Part shown: positions 10,480 to 18,939 of the stretch, piece by piece | Position numbering within the stretch: the stretch's first letter is position 1 | How the letters are laid out: every line of letters starts with the position of its first letter | Assembly (NCBI RefSeq): GCF_016595795.1 | Contig: NZ_JAENHN010000039.1 | Coordinates: 101,694-165,693 of the forward strand | Origin: Clostridium yunnanense | GTDB lineage: Bacteria; Bacillota; Clostridia; Clostridiales; Clostridiaceae | Direction of reading: 5' to 3' | Length of the DNA: 64,000 nucleotides | Translations under genes and position numbers: made by a program | Notes under the pieces: model-generated | The model's input: only the letters and a program-made list of their open reading frames with translations | Database searches by the model: none | What the model was told of the DNA's origin: nothing

Positions 10480-11169
10480 TTATAGAACTATCTCTAGTCT
10501 ATCTAATTTGCCTATTAATTTTATATCTTTTACATTAGCAGTCTCAGTTTTTACTGAACCCTTATTACTTATCAATAGAACCTTCGAACTGTCTAGTTTC
10601 TTAACTTGTCGTATAACTCTATTATCATTAAGCTCTATCAAGCATATAGAGTTATTCTCAATATCCTTAATGCTATGACAAAAAGCGATATCCCCTTCAG
10701 TTATTCTAAAACCTGCCATATCATCATTTTCAATCTTTAGATAAAACACCTTATCTACACTATGTCCCTCAATCTTATTTGAGTGAAGAACCATTTCCTT
10801 GTATCCATATGACTTCCTCATAGAATAATCATAAATAGGGACATTTTTTAGTACTGAACCAAATGCTTGATTCCAAACTTCGTCCATTTCACCTTTAGGA
10901 GCTGCTTCAGACTTCTTAGGTTCGTATACCTTTTTTACAACTTCTCTTTCTTTTTTCAAATCTTCATCTGTAACAACCATGTTGACATCATTTAGGTCTG
11001 TATTAAGTACCTTAGCAATCTTTTCTATAAGAGCTTCATTAAGTATTCTTTTGCCCATTTCAACTTCATTTATAAATTTTTCTGCTACTCCTAGCTTTTT
11101 AGCTAATGTTTTTTGAGTAATGCCAGCATTAATTCTAGATTGCTTTATCTTATCTCCTACCCTACTCAA
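10480..11169 (-). CDS. XRE-family regulator with S24/LexA-like C-terminal domain
   Basis: Residues 1-65 form a Cro/CI helix-turn-helix (GITQKTLAKKLGVAEKFINEVEMG). A charged linker follows to about 100, then a domain that resembles the S24 peptidase fold (FYLKIENDDMAGFRITEGD, IRQVKKL). At the position where autocleaving repressors have Ser in the SM motif, this protein has Asp in DDM, so self-cleavage is unlikely and the domain probably serves for dimerisation or ligand sensing. It starts directly after the stop of the DUF3783 gene, which shows co-transcription. The targets are unknown. Confidence 0.82.
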   Translation of the reverse strand: MSRVGDKIKQSRINAGITQKTLAKKLGVAEKFINEVEMGKRILNEALIEKIAKVLNTDLNDVNMVVTDEDLKKEREVVKKVYEPKKSEAAPKGEMDEVWNQAFGSVLKNVPIYDYSMRKSYGYKEMVLHSNKIEGHSVDKVFYLKIENDDMAGFRITEGDIAFCHSIKDIENNSICLIELNDNRVIRQVKKLDSSKVLLISNKGSVKTETANVKDIKLIGKLDRLEIVL

Positions 11170-11535
11170 TTAAACTCTTCCTTTCTGCTTTTTATACCAT
11201 TCGCGTTCCTCGATTAGATGCTCAATTAAGTAACTAAAGGTCCATTCGCTAGAGGTTGGTGTAACCACCGCTAATATTGACTCTTTCACTATTGCTCTAG
11301 CTATCTTTATATATTCCTGTAATTCTTTATCTTCAAAATTGTTAAATATCAGAACCTTTTCCTGCGGCAAGGCTTTGTCTACAGTCTCAAACTTTAAGCC
11401 TGAAATTAAGTCTTTAATCTTCATATCAACCATCTCAGTAGTTATCACTATTATCTTATTGTTCGTAAGCTCTAATTGCTTCATTTCTTCTTTTTCTAAC
11501 CCATAGGCTAAAATACATTTTTGGTTCTCTAACAT
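11170..11535 (-). CDS. DUF3783-family protein
   Basis: This 121-residue soluble protein of unknown function resembles DUF3783 (pattern ILAYGLEKEEM at the N-terminus, LIFNNFEDKELQEYI and SEWTFSYLIEHLIEEREW later). The ribosome site GGAGG precedes the ATG. There is no membrane segment and there are no obvious catalytic residues. It is translationally joined to the XRE regulator gene, with no bases between stop and start, so the two products probably act in one pathway. The family assignment is from memory of the pattern and is moderately sure. Confidence 0.75.
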   Translation of the reverse strand: MLENQKCILAYGLEKEEMKQLELTNNKIIVITTEMVDMKIKDLISGLKFETVDKALPQEKVLIFNNFEDKELQEYIKIARAIVKESILAVVTPTSSEWTFSYLIEHLIEEREWYKKQKGRV

Positions 11536-11602
11536 TTTGGCTTACCTCCAGTTTAAACTGATATCATATATATGTTTCACTTGGAACTGGTTTATCTACA
11601 TA

Positions 11603-12115
11603 TTATAGTGTTTCTGGTTCTCCAAGGTCATCTGCACCTTCAACAGTTACCTTTTCCATAACTTGATCTTCATATGGCTTATCGCTGTAGTCTGTTTTTG
11701 TTGCTACAATACCATCAACTACATCAAGACCTTCTGTTACTTTACCGAAAGCTGCATATTGGCCATTTAAGTGTGGAGCATCAGCTACCATTATAAAAAA
11801 TTGACTTCCAGCTGAGTCAGGATGACCTGATCTAGCCATTGAAAGAACTCCTTTTGTATGGTTCAAATCATTCTTGAAACCATTAGCTGCAAATTCGCCT
11901 TTTATTGAATATCCAGGACCACCTATACCTATACCTTGTGGATCTCCTCCTTGTATAACAAAGCCTGGTATCACTCTATGAAAAATTACTCCATCATAAA
12001 ATCCTTTTTTAATAAGAGATACAAAGTTTTTAACAGTATTAGGTGCAACCTCTGGATATAACTCTGCTTTTATTACACCGCCCTGTGCCATTTTTATAGT
12101 AACTATTGGATTCAT
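11603..12115 (-). CDS. ppiB: Peptidyl-prolyl cis-trans isomerase, cyclophilin type
   Basis: This cytoplasmic cyclophilin speeds up prolyl isomerisation during protein folding. The hallmark motifs are FHRVIPGFVIQGGDPQG (active-site Arg and Gln), GVLSMARSG, SQFFIMV and LNGQYAAFGKV. The start ATG at 12115 follows AAAGGAG with good spacing; the upstream ATG at 12133 lies over that ribosome site. The length of about 170 residues is normal. There is no signal peptide. It stands as a single gene before the DUF3783-XRE pair on the same strand, with no terminator visible between them. Confidence 0.95.
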   Translation of the reverse strand: MNPIVTIKMAQGGVIKAELYPEVAPNTVKNFVSLIKKGFYDGVIFHRVIPGFVIQGGDPQGIGIGGPGYSIKGEFAANGFKNDLNHTKGVLSMARSGHPDSAGSQFFIMVADAPHLNGQYAAFGKVTEGLDVVDGIVATKTDYSDKPYEDQVMEKVTVEGADDLGEPETL

Positions 12116-12501
12116 AAATAATTCTCCTTTCAAAATACGGAAATATAATCTATATTATTGACATTATTTCCATGTTAAATTCTACATAGGTAAATTATAT
12201 AATACTTTATACTGTAATATCAATAATTCTATTTATGTACCTCTCCATATTAAACTTTATATTTTATATCCATATAACAGCAATATCTACTCCTCTGAAC
12301 CGGTACGATGCTTCAATAAAAAAGTCGATGAAGCGTCCTCCTTCAGCGAGCTTTTTTAACGCATCTGCCTTTCCGAATGTATATGAGGAAAATTTGGCAG
12401 GCGATATGATTTTATTTTTTACTGTATCGCCATAAAAAGCTTCCAAAACCTTTGAAATATCTAGGCTTAGCTAACTTAAAAATCTTATACTTTCTTTTAC
12501 A
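12116..12501. other. Gene-poor stretch with a compositionally odd fragment
   Basis: No confident gene is visible. On the minus strand 12264-12446 is open (TTG start, no clear ribosome site) and uses CGC, CGG, GCG and TCG codons that are rare in the neighbours. A short imperfect repeat (GATGCTTCA against TGAAGCGTC) lies inside it. It may be a decayed foreign fragment. Confidence 0.4.
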
Positions 12502-12556
12502 GTAAAAAGTAATGGAGCATATTTAAGTTATCCCCCTTAAACATGCTCCATTACTC
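12502..12556 (-). terminator. Terminator of the STAS-like gene
   Basis: AGTAATGGAGCATG pairs with ATGCTCCATTACT across a loop of about 20 bases and is followed by TTTTT on the minus strand, about 40 bases after the STAS-like stop codon. Confidence 0.75.
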
Positions 12557-12594
12557 ACGCATTATTTCAAATCATATTATATTCAAATTTACGA

Positions 12595-12864
12595 TTAATT
12601 AAATGTTGTTCCCCTAACAACTCTTGAATAATCCTTAAAATTTGACAAGTTTTTAACATTGATATGCGAAATAATAAAGTCTCTTCCATTCTTATTTATT
12701 AAATCTGTAAATAAGCAACATAAGAATGTGGTTGGAATTCTTTCGAATCCTTCAAAATCTAACTCGATGTCTTGATCAATATTCTCTTGAATAAACTCTC
12801 TTAACAGTATAGCGTCCTCAACAACAAAATTTTCCCCTAAAAACTCTCTAACATTAACTTTCAT
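12595..12864 (-). CDS. STAS-like (DUF4325-type) small protein
   Basis: This protein of about 89 residues has the pattern of the STAS-like DUF4325 family: a hydrophobic beta strand ending in Asp (IELDFEGFERIPTTFLCCLF) followed by a helix. Such domains resemble anti-sigma factor antagonists and are often found beside phage, toxin or ATPase genes; here no partner is adjacent. I use the ATG at 12864, which has AAGGGG about eight bases upstream, rather than the GTG three codons earlier. It is monocistronic, with its own terminator. The function is unknown. Confidence 0.65.
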   Translation of the reverse strand: MKVNVREFLGENFVVEDAILLREFIQENIDQDIELDFEGFERIPTTFLCCLFTDLINKNGRDFIISHINVKNLSNFKDYSRVVRGTTFN

Positions 12865-13167
12865 ATGACACACCCCTTGATATATATTGATAAGAATTTA
12901 TATTCCTTTTTTATAATTTTCAGATAATTTATCCTCTATATATAATATATCAAGAACCTATTATTTTGTCAATAATTTAACAAAGTTTTTTTTACTTTTT
13001 AAAGTTTATAATTAAATTATATTTTTAAATAACTACACCAATAAACTTAAGATATAATATTAAGTTAAAAAAGAATATATAGCCTGTAAGATTCTTCATA
13101 TACACTTAAGAAAAGGCAGATTCGCAAAAAAATCCACCAAAGAAAATAACTTCAGCGAATTTTTTAT
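12865..13167. other. AT-rich intergenic stretch between murI and the STAS-like gene
   Basis: No ORF with a ribosome site is visible. It contains the upstream region of the STAS-like gene and, near 13119-13165, a weak GATTCGC/GCGAATT repeat that may end murI transcription. Confidence 0.4.
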
Positions 13168-13944
13168 TTATTTTAAAAGTTCATAACTAAGCTCAATCAC
13201 TTTATTTTCTTGAAGTGAGTTATATATGGTTATCTCTCCTTTCCTTCCTTTATCCCCTAATATGCCACCTTTTCCAAGTCTTCTCCTAAGCTCTTTAGCG
13301 GTACCTTCACTTCCATCAATTAATATAGCTTTATCTCCAATAACCTTTGCAATAGCTTTTTTCACAAAAGGATAATGTGTACATCCTAGAACAACAGCTG
13401 AAATTGTATCTTTATCTATATCTAAAAACTTCTTCTCTAGAAAGCTTATCACTTCATCTCCATCCGTAACTCCAGCTTCTATAAGTTCTACTAATCCTGC
13501 ACAAGGAAGAGGTACAATCTCAGCTTCTTCTGAGTACTTCTCCATTAAGTTTCTAAACTTCTTTTCAGCAAGAGTCATAGGCGTGGCCATTATTACTATT
13601 TTCCCATCCTTGCACGACTCAACCGCTGGTTTAAGTGCAGGCTCAATACCTATTATAGGGATATTTTTATAATGAGCTCTTAGTTCATCAATAGCAGCTG
13701 AAGTAGCAGTATTACAAGCTATCACAACGGCCTTTACTCCTTTACTTATTAAAAACTCAGTAGCATCAAAAGTAAGTTTTTTCACTTCATCAACGGTCTT
13801 TGTGCCGTATGGCGCATTTTTAGCATCTCCAAAATATATGTAATCTTCCCAAGGCATAAATTCTATAGCCTTCTTCATAACACTCAGGCCACCTACTCCT
13901 GAATCAAAAAAACCTATTGGCTTTATACTCTCATTGTTACTCAT
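13168..13944 (-). CDS. murI: Glutamate racemase
   Basis: MurI makes D-glutamate for peptidoglycan. The two catalytic cysteines are in VIACNTATSAA and VLGCTHYPF, and the substrate loop FFDSGVGGLSVM is intact. The length of about 258 residues is typical. I favour the third in-frame start, ATG at 13944, which sits eight bases after GGAG; the GTG at 13953 and the ATG at 13950 are too close to that site. The gene stands alone between two non-coding stretches on the minus strand. The enzyme is soluble and cytoplasmic. Confidence 0.95.
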   Translation of the reverse strand: MSNNESIKPIGFFDSGVGGLSVMKKAIEFMPWEDYIYFGDAKNAPYGTKTVDEVKKLTFDATEFLISKGVKAVVIACNTATSAAIDELRAHYKNIPIIGIEPALKPAVESCKDGKIVIMATPMTLAEKKFRNLMEKYSEEAEIVPLPCAGLVELIEAGVTDGDEVISFLEKKFLDIDKDTISAVVLGCTHYPFVKKAIAKVIGDKAILIDGSEGTAKELRRRLGKGGILGDKGRKGEITIYNSLQENKVIELSYELLK

Positions 13945-14152
13945 ATTCATCACTCCAACCTAATAGTTTCTAAAATTATTTTATTACTTTACAGTTAATA
14001 AATCTATATAAAGTCACAACTTTAATTATTAATTTATACGTGTGTACTAAATACAATCATATGTTTTTCAAAACTCCCTAAACTAACCTTTTAGTCAATT
14101 AGTTTTGTTTTTTGCTATATATCCATAAAGAACTTCAACCAGCCTCTAAATT

Positions 14153-14193
14153 AAAAAGAGCTCTCACAATGTTAACCAACTGTGAGAACTCTC
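14153..14193 (-). terminator. Probable terminator of glnN
   Basis: On the minus strand TCTCACAGTTGG... pairs with ...TTGTGAGA, flanked by AGAG/CTCT, and runs into TTTTTAATTT. It lies about 140 bases beyond the glnN stop, after the palindrome at 14234-14325. Confidence 0.65.
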
Positions 14194-14233
14194 TTCTAAT
14201 ATATACTCAAATAAATATCTATTCCACTGAACT

Positions 14234-14325
14234 GATAAACTACTTCAGTCATTAGACTCCAAATAAAGACTTCGATGGTCCTACGAATCTTTATTTGGAT
14301 AAATTCCAATATGAAGTAGTTTATC
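14234..14325. repeat. Nested palindrome at the 3' end of glnN
   Basis: Outer arms GATAAACTACTTCA and TGAAGTAGTTTATC match over 14 bp (14234-14247 and 14312-14325). Inside, TCCAAATAAAGA pairs with TCTTTATTTGGA plus TTCG/CGAA. Asymmetric single-stranded segments of 10 and 12 bases separate the two stems. No T tract follows, so it is not an ordinary terminator. The layout matches the tandem elements at 48316-48513. Confidence 0.75.
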
Positions 14326-14329
14326 TATA

Positions 14330-16417
14330 TTATACGTTGAACAACAATTCACCGTAAGTTGGTAAAGGCCATACATCCTTATCAACCAAAGTTTCTAGTG
14401 TATCAGCAACAGCTCTTACAGCTTGCATCTTTTCAAACACATCAAATTTGTAGAAGTGAGCAACAGCATAAGCATCTCCATCTAAAGCTTGTGCCTTTTC
14501 TACTGAAGCTTCTAACTCACCAATGTTCTTCTTTAAAGCTACTGCAAGTTCATCTACTTCAGCTAAAAGCTCGCTTTGAACTCCAGCACCTGCTCCAGCA
14601 GCTTTAACAGCGCTTATTGATTGAGCTAAGCTTGTTTCAAACTTGATAACTGCAGGTAGTATTTGACGTTTTGCAATCTCAAGTGTTGTTTCTGCTTCTA
14701 TATTTATAGTCTTAGCATAAATTTCAAGATTAACATCATAACGAGCATGCATTTCTAGCTTGCTTAATACACCATGTTTCTCCATCAATGCTACATTCTT
14801 TTCTGATATATAAGCCTTTGTAGCCTCAACTGTTGTCTTTATATTTGCAAGACCTCTTTTCTCAGCTTCAACAACCCATTCATCAGAATAACCATTTCCG
14901 TTGAATATTATCTTGTTGTGTTTCTTAACAGTTTCAGTTAATAAAACTTTTATTTCAGCGTCTAAATCTGCTGCCTTTTCAAGTCTATCCGCAAATTCAG
15001 AAATAACTTCAGCAACTATTGTATTTAATACAGTATTGCAATCTGCTATATTTCCTGAAGAAGGAACCATTCTAAACTCAAACTTATTGCCAGTAAAGGC
15101 AAATGGTGATGTTCTATTTCTATCTGTTGGATCCTTAACTAATTTAGGTAGAGTTGAAACTCCTAAGTCTAATTCACCTGCATCAATTGATGAAGTAACT
15201 TCACCTTTTTCTATTTGTTCAATTAAATCTTGTAATTGATCTCCTAGGAATATTGATATTATAGCTGGTGGTGCTTCATTTGCACCTAAACGATGGTCAT
15301 TACCAGCGTTGGCAGCTGAAGCTCTTAGTAAATCTGAATATTCATCTACCGCCTTAATAACTGCTGTTAAGAATAACAAAAATTGCTTATTCTTGTGAGG
15401 AGCAGCTGTTGGCTCAAGAAGATTTTGTCCATCATTAGTACTCATTGACCAGTTATTGTGTTTACCTGAACCATTAACACCTGCAAATGGCTTTTCATGT
15501 AATAAACATACTAAACCATGTCTTAAGGCAACCTTCTTCATAACATCCATTGTAAGCTGGTTAGTATCTGTTGCAACATTTGTGGTACTGAATATTGGTG
15601 CTAACTCATGTTGAGCTGGAGCAACTTCGTTATGCTTAGTCTTTACAGATATTCCAAGCTCCCAAAGTTCCTTATCTAAAGCCTTCATGAAGGATGATAT
15701 TCTTTCTTTTAAAGAACCAAAGTAGTGATCTTCAAGTTCTTGTCCCTTTGCAGGCTTAGCTCCAAATAAAGTTCTTCCTGTATATATAAGATCTGGACGT
15801 TTATCATATAACTTCTTGTCCACGATAAAGTATTCTTGTTCTGGTCCAACTGTTGTTGTAACCTTAGTTGCTGTAGTGTTTCCTAATACTTTTAAAAGTC
15901 TTAAAGCTTCTTTTGATAGAACTTCCATTGAACGAAGTAAAGGAATCTTCTTATCAAGAGCTTCTCCAGTGTAAGAAACAAATGCTGTTGGAATATATAA
16001 AGTTCCATCCTTAACAAAAGCAGGAGAAGTTACGTCCCAAGCTGTGTATCCTCTTGCAGCACAAGTAGCTCTGCTTCCACCTGATGGGAATGAAGATGCA
16101 TCTGGTTCTCCCTTTATTAGTTCTTTTCCTGTAAACTCTAATATAACTTTTCCATCTTCAGTTGGACATATAAAAGAGTCATGTTTTTCTGCAGTTATAC
16201 CTGTTAGTGGTTGGAACCAGTGAGTAAAGTGTGTAGCACCTTTTTCTACTGCCCAATCTTTTAACGCTGAAGCAACAACATCTGCAACAGCTAAATCTAC
16301 AGATACCCCTTCTGCAGCTGCTTTCTTCAATGCTTTATAAGTTGCTTTAGGAAGACGTTCTTTCATAGTTGCATCATTAAATACATTTATACCGTATAAT
16401 TCACCAAAATTGCTCAT
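14330..16417 (-). CDS. glnN: Glutamine synthetase type III
   Basis: This enzyme makes glutamine from glutamate, ammonia and ATP. The type III signature is clear: KTKHNEVAPAQHELAPIF, GVNGSGKHNNWS, AGNDHRLGANEAPPAIISIF and NRTSPFAFTGNKFEFR, with a length of about 696 residues. I start at ATG 16417, where AAAGGGG lies about nine bases upstream; the longer reading from 16519 begins in the intergenic region. It is divergent from a second glutamine synthetase gene at 16808, so the 350-base gap holds both promoters. No GlnR-type palindrome is obvious to me. Confidence 0.95.
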   Translation of the reverse strand: MSNFGELYGINVFNDATMKERLPKATYKALKKAAAEGVSVDLAVADVVASALKDWAVEKGATHFTHWFQPLTGITAEKHDSFICPTEDGKVILEFTGKELIKGEPDASSFPSGGSRATCAARGYTAWDVTSPAFVKDGTLYIPTAFVSYTGEALDKKIPLLRSMEVLSKEALRLLKVLGNTTATKVTTTVGPEQEYFIVDKKLYDKRPDLIYTGRTLFGAKPAKGQELEDHYFGSLKERISSFMKALDKELWELGISVKTKHNEVAPAQHELAPIFSTTNVATDTNQLTMDVMKKVALRHGLVCLLHEKPFAGVNGSGKHNNWSMSTNDGQNLLEPTAAPHKNKQFLLFLTAVIKAVDEYSDLLRASAANAGNDHRLGANEAPPAIISIFLGDQLQDLIEQIEKGEVTSSIDAGELDLGVSTLPKLVKDPTDRNRTSPFAFTGNKFEFRMVPSSGNIADCNTVLNTIVAEVISEFADRLEKAADLDAEIKVLLTETVKKHNKIIFNGNGYSDEWVVEAEKRGLANIKTTVEATKAYISEKNVALMEKHGVLSKLEMHARYDVNLEIYAKTINIEAETTLEIAKRQILPAVIKFETSLAQSISAVKAAGAGAGVQSELLAEVDELAVALKKNIGELEASVEKAQALDGDAYAVAHFYKFDVFEKMQAVRAVADTLETLVDKDVWPLPTYGELLFNV

Positions 16418-16767
16418 CGTAATAGCCCCTTTCGTATTCAAACCTATTTTACACAAACCGTGCTCATCTTTTAATTTACTATTGAAAATTATAGCACCCT
16501 GAATTGCTGTAAACATCAAAATAAGCTCAATCTACACAAAACAACTATTTTTTTGTAAAATCAACATTTTAATACGTATACATTTTATTTTTTTATAATT
16601 TTATAACTTTCTCAAACTTTTTTTATTGATTGTCTTGATTTTTAACTATGATTTCATTGACACTATACGTTTCGTTATAATACAATTTTTCTATGATATA
16701 AATGTTATTTTATCAATCATTTAGCCTTAGAAATTCACTAAAATTTTCAATGAAAGGAAGTGAACCA
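16418..16767. promoter_or_regulatory. Divergent promoter region of the two glutamine synthetase genes
   Basis: On the plus strand TTGACA at 16657 and TACAAT at 16681, spaced 18, form a good housekeeping promoter for the gene at 16808, with an untranslated leader of about 115 bases. The minus-strand promoter of glnN is not clear. The rest is T-rich with nothing recognised. Confidence 0.55.
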
Positions 16768-16842
16768 GTGCTTACTTTTCTATTATTTAAAGTAAGTGCA
16801 AATAATTATGGCAAAAAATCTTATTTATACTATTCCTACTGA
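16768..16842 (+). CDS. Possible 24-residue leader peptide overlapping the second glutamine synthetase
   Basis: A GTG at 16768 stands seven bases after AAAGGAAG, the only strong ribosome site upstream of the synthetase gene. It reads VLTFLLFKVSANNYGKKSYL and four more residues to TGA at 16842, in a different frame from the synthetase, which begins inside it at 16808. The region also folds: GTGCTTACTTT pairs with AAAGTAAGTGC. Either this peptide is translated and couples to the synthetase, or the hairpin brings the ribosome site nearer to ATG 16808. It has no relative that I know. Confidence 0.35.
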   Translation: MLTFLLFKVSANNYGKKSYLYYSY

Positions 16843-18715
16843 TAAGCACAATAAAGAGGACTTATTATCACTACTCGATTCCCATCCAGAGATAAAATTC
16901 GTATCAATCGTAGGTATTGACTTATCAGGTAATGATACAGACGAAAAAATCCCAGTAAGTTTATTCAAAGATGATATAGAGTCATTTTTAAACGGTACTG
17001 CTGTTCAAACCGACGGTTCCTCAGTAGTTCTGCCTGAAATAGCTACATTAAATAACGCTAAAGTAGATATGATTACAGACTTAGATTCAAATTGGTTTGT
17101 TGATTATAATTATGAATTCATAGATTCTGAAACTGAAAAACCAGTTGGAACTTTAAGAATTCCTTGTTTCCTTCACCACGAAGGAGTTGCTGTTGATTCA
17201 AGACACATATTAAAATCAGCAGTTGAGACTTTTAAAACAACATTATTAGATATATTTGCAAAGAAACCAGAAACTCTTAAACCTTTCGGAATAACTTTCA
17301 ATGATATAGATCAAATCGTAATAACTTCTGCTACTGAACTTGAATTTTGGGTTAAAACCCCTAATGATAAAGTTGAAACAGAAGAACTTTCAACTTCTCA
17401 AGTGCTACAAGAACAATATTGGACTAGAACTAAAGGTGTTGTAAGAACAGCCTTAGAGCAAAGCTTAATGCTAATGGAAAGCTACGGTTTTGAACCAGAA
17501 ATGGGTCATAAAGAGGTTGGTGGAGTTAAAGGGAAGTTTGATTCATCAGGAAACTTTAATCATGTAATGGAACAGTTAGAGATAGATTGGAAGTATTCAG
17601 ATGCTATACAATCTGCAGATAATGAATTATTCATAAGAAATCTTGTAAAAGAAACCTTTAGAAGAAACGGCTTAGATGTTACTTTCCTTGCAAAACCAAT
17701 TGAAGGAGTAGCAGGAAGCGGAGAGCATACTCATCTTGGTGTTAGCGTTAAGCTTAAGGATGGAAAAAGAATCAATCTCTTCGCTGCAACTAAAAATGAT
17801 TTCTTAAGTGCTATAGGTTATGGTGCTATAATGGGACTTCTTAAAAATTATGAAGTTGTAAATCCTTTTGTTTCTTCAACAGCAGACTCTTTGAGAAGAT
17901 TAAAACCAGGTTATGAAGCTCCTGTTTGCATAGTTACTTCCTTAGGTCACAGTCCTGAGGTTCCATCAAGAAACAGAACTATTTTGGCTGGCCTTGTAAG
18001 AGACCCTCACACTCCTTTAGCAACAAGATTCGAGCTTAGAGCACCAAATCCTCATACTAATACCTATTTAGCACTAAGTACATCTTACTTAGCAATGTTA
18101 GATGGTATATTGTATGCTTTAGAAAATAATAAAACAGAAGAAGAGTTACTTGCTGAACTTTCCAAAAAAGCAGGCGAAAATGCTGATTATCTTGAAAAGG
18201 ACAGAGCTTATAGAGCTGAAGAGGATGTTTTTGAAGATTTCACTCAAGAAGAAAGAGATGAGTTCTTTGGAAAAGCACCCGCTACTGTTTATGAAAACTT
18301 ACTAGCTTTAGATAAGTACCCTGAAAAGGTTGAAGCATTAAAGAGAAATAATGTATTTACTGATAAACTTATAAAAAGCTTTAGGCTTGGAGTAAACAAG
18401 AGATGGACTACAGAAATAACTAGCAGAGTAATTTCTGAATATGCTAGTGAAATAAGAAGTTTTAAAGCTGTACATTCACTTGATAAAGCACTGGACTTAG
18501 ACATATCAAATTGGATGGCAATAAATGATTTAAGACACTATATAATGAAAGATAGCTACACAAATAAAAGTCTATTCACAAAGATCAAAGAAGCTATAGT
18601 GGCAGATGATCTTGAAACAGCATCAAACCTACAAATAGAATTAGACGATAAAATGTCTTTATTAAGATATCTATATAGCTCATACAAGAAAAATTTATTA
18701 GATATAGACATTTAG
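16808..18715 (+). CDS. Glutamine synthetase, GSI-like core with long C-terminal extension
   Basis: The core of about 430 residues has GSI-type motifs: TSATELEFWVKTP, GVAGSGEHTHLGVS, LRRLKPGYEAPVCIV, SRNRTILAGL and ATRFELRAPNPHTNTYLAL. A further 200 or so charged, mainly helical residues follow, giving about 635 in all, well above the 440-470 of standard GlnA. Clostridia often carry such long forms. Whether it is a true glutamine synthetase or a gamma-glutamyl ligase for another amine cannot be settled here. The start ATG at 16808 lacks a close ribosome site (see the leader peptide). A strong terminator follows. Confidence 0.85.
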   Translation: MAKNLIYTIPTDKHNKEDLLSLLDSHPEIKFVSIVGIDLSGNDTDEKIPVSLFKDDIESFLNGTAVQTDGSSVVLPEIATLNNAKVDMITDLDSNWFVDYNYEFIDSETEKPVGTLRIPCFLHHEGVAVDSRHILKSAVETFKTTLLDIFAKKPETLKPFGITFNDIDQIVITSATELEFWVKTPNDKVETEELSTSQVLQEQYWTRTKGVVRTALEQSLMLMESYGFEPEMGHKEVGGVKGKFDSSGNFNHVMEQLEIDWKYSDAIQSADNELFIRNLVKETFRRNGLDVTFLAKPIEGVAGSGEHTHLGVSVKLKDGKRINLFAATKNDFLSAIGYGAIMGLLKNYEVVNPFVSSTADSLRRLKPGYEAPVCIVTSLGHSPEVPSRNRTILAGLVRDPHTPLATRFELRAPNPHTNTYLALSTSYLAMLDGILYALENNKTEEELLAELSKKAGENADYLEKDRAYRAEEDVFEDFTQEERDEFFGKAPATVYENLLALDKYPEKVEALKRNNVFTDKLIKSFRLGVNKRWTTEITSRVISEYASEIRSFKAVHSLDKALDLDISNWMAINDLRHYIMKDSYTNKSLFTKIKEAIVADDLETASNLQIELDDKMSLLRYLYSSYKKNLLDIDI

Positions 18716-18732
18716 ATTAATAATAATTAGAA

Positions 18733-18768
18733 TAAAAAAGAAACCTATAAACTATAGGTTTCTTTTTT
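18733..18768 (+). terminator. Terminator of the second glutamine synthetase gene
   Basis: AAAGAAACCTATA and TATAGGTTTCTTT form a perfect hairpin with T residues after it and A residues before it, so it could also work on the minus strand. Confidence 0.88.
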
Positions 18769-18939
18769 ACTGTAAAGAAAAATATAAAATTTAAGATTCA
18801 CCTAAACCTAGCGGCTTCAAAGACTTTTTATTGTTAGTTTAAAATTTATCAATTATGTGAATTTTTAATAAAAGTATAGAAGACTCTTTGCTGTGTTTGT
18901 AGTATAATTGACTATATATCTTAAGATGAGGTGTAGGAA

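Noticed and set aside
10480..11169. XRE protein as an autocleaving LexA/CI-type phage repressor
   Set aside because: The catalytic Ser position is Asp, and no prophage genes surround it.
12235..12435. Plus-strand 66-codon ORF opposite the foreign-looking fragment
   Set aside because: No ribosome site, and its sequence looks like the complement of the more protein-like minus frame.
13119..13165. GATTCGC/GCGAATT repeat after murI as a terminator
   Set aside because: The stem is only about 7 bp around a loop of nearly 30 bases, and T tracts lie inside the loop as well as outside; too weak to call.
16520..16750. GlnR/TnrA-type operator between the glutamine synthetase genes
   Set aside because: No TGTNAN7TNACA-like palindrome stood out in the AT-rich sequence.
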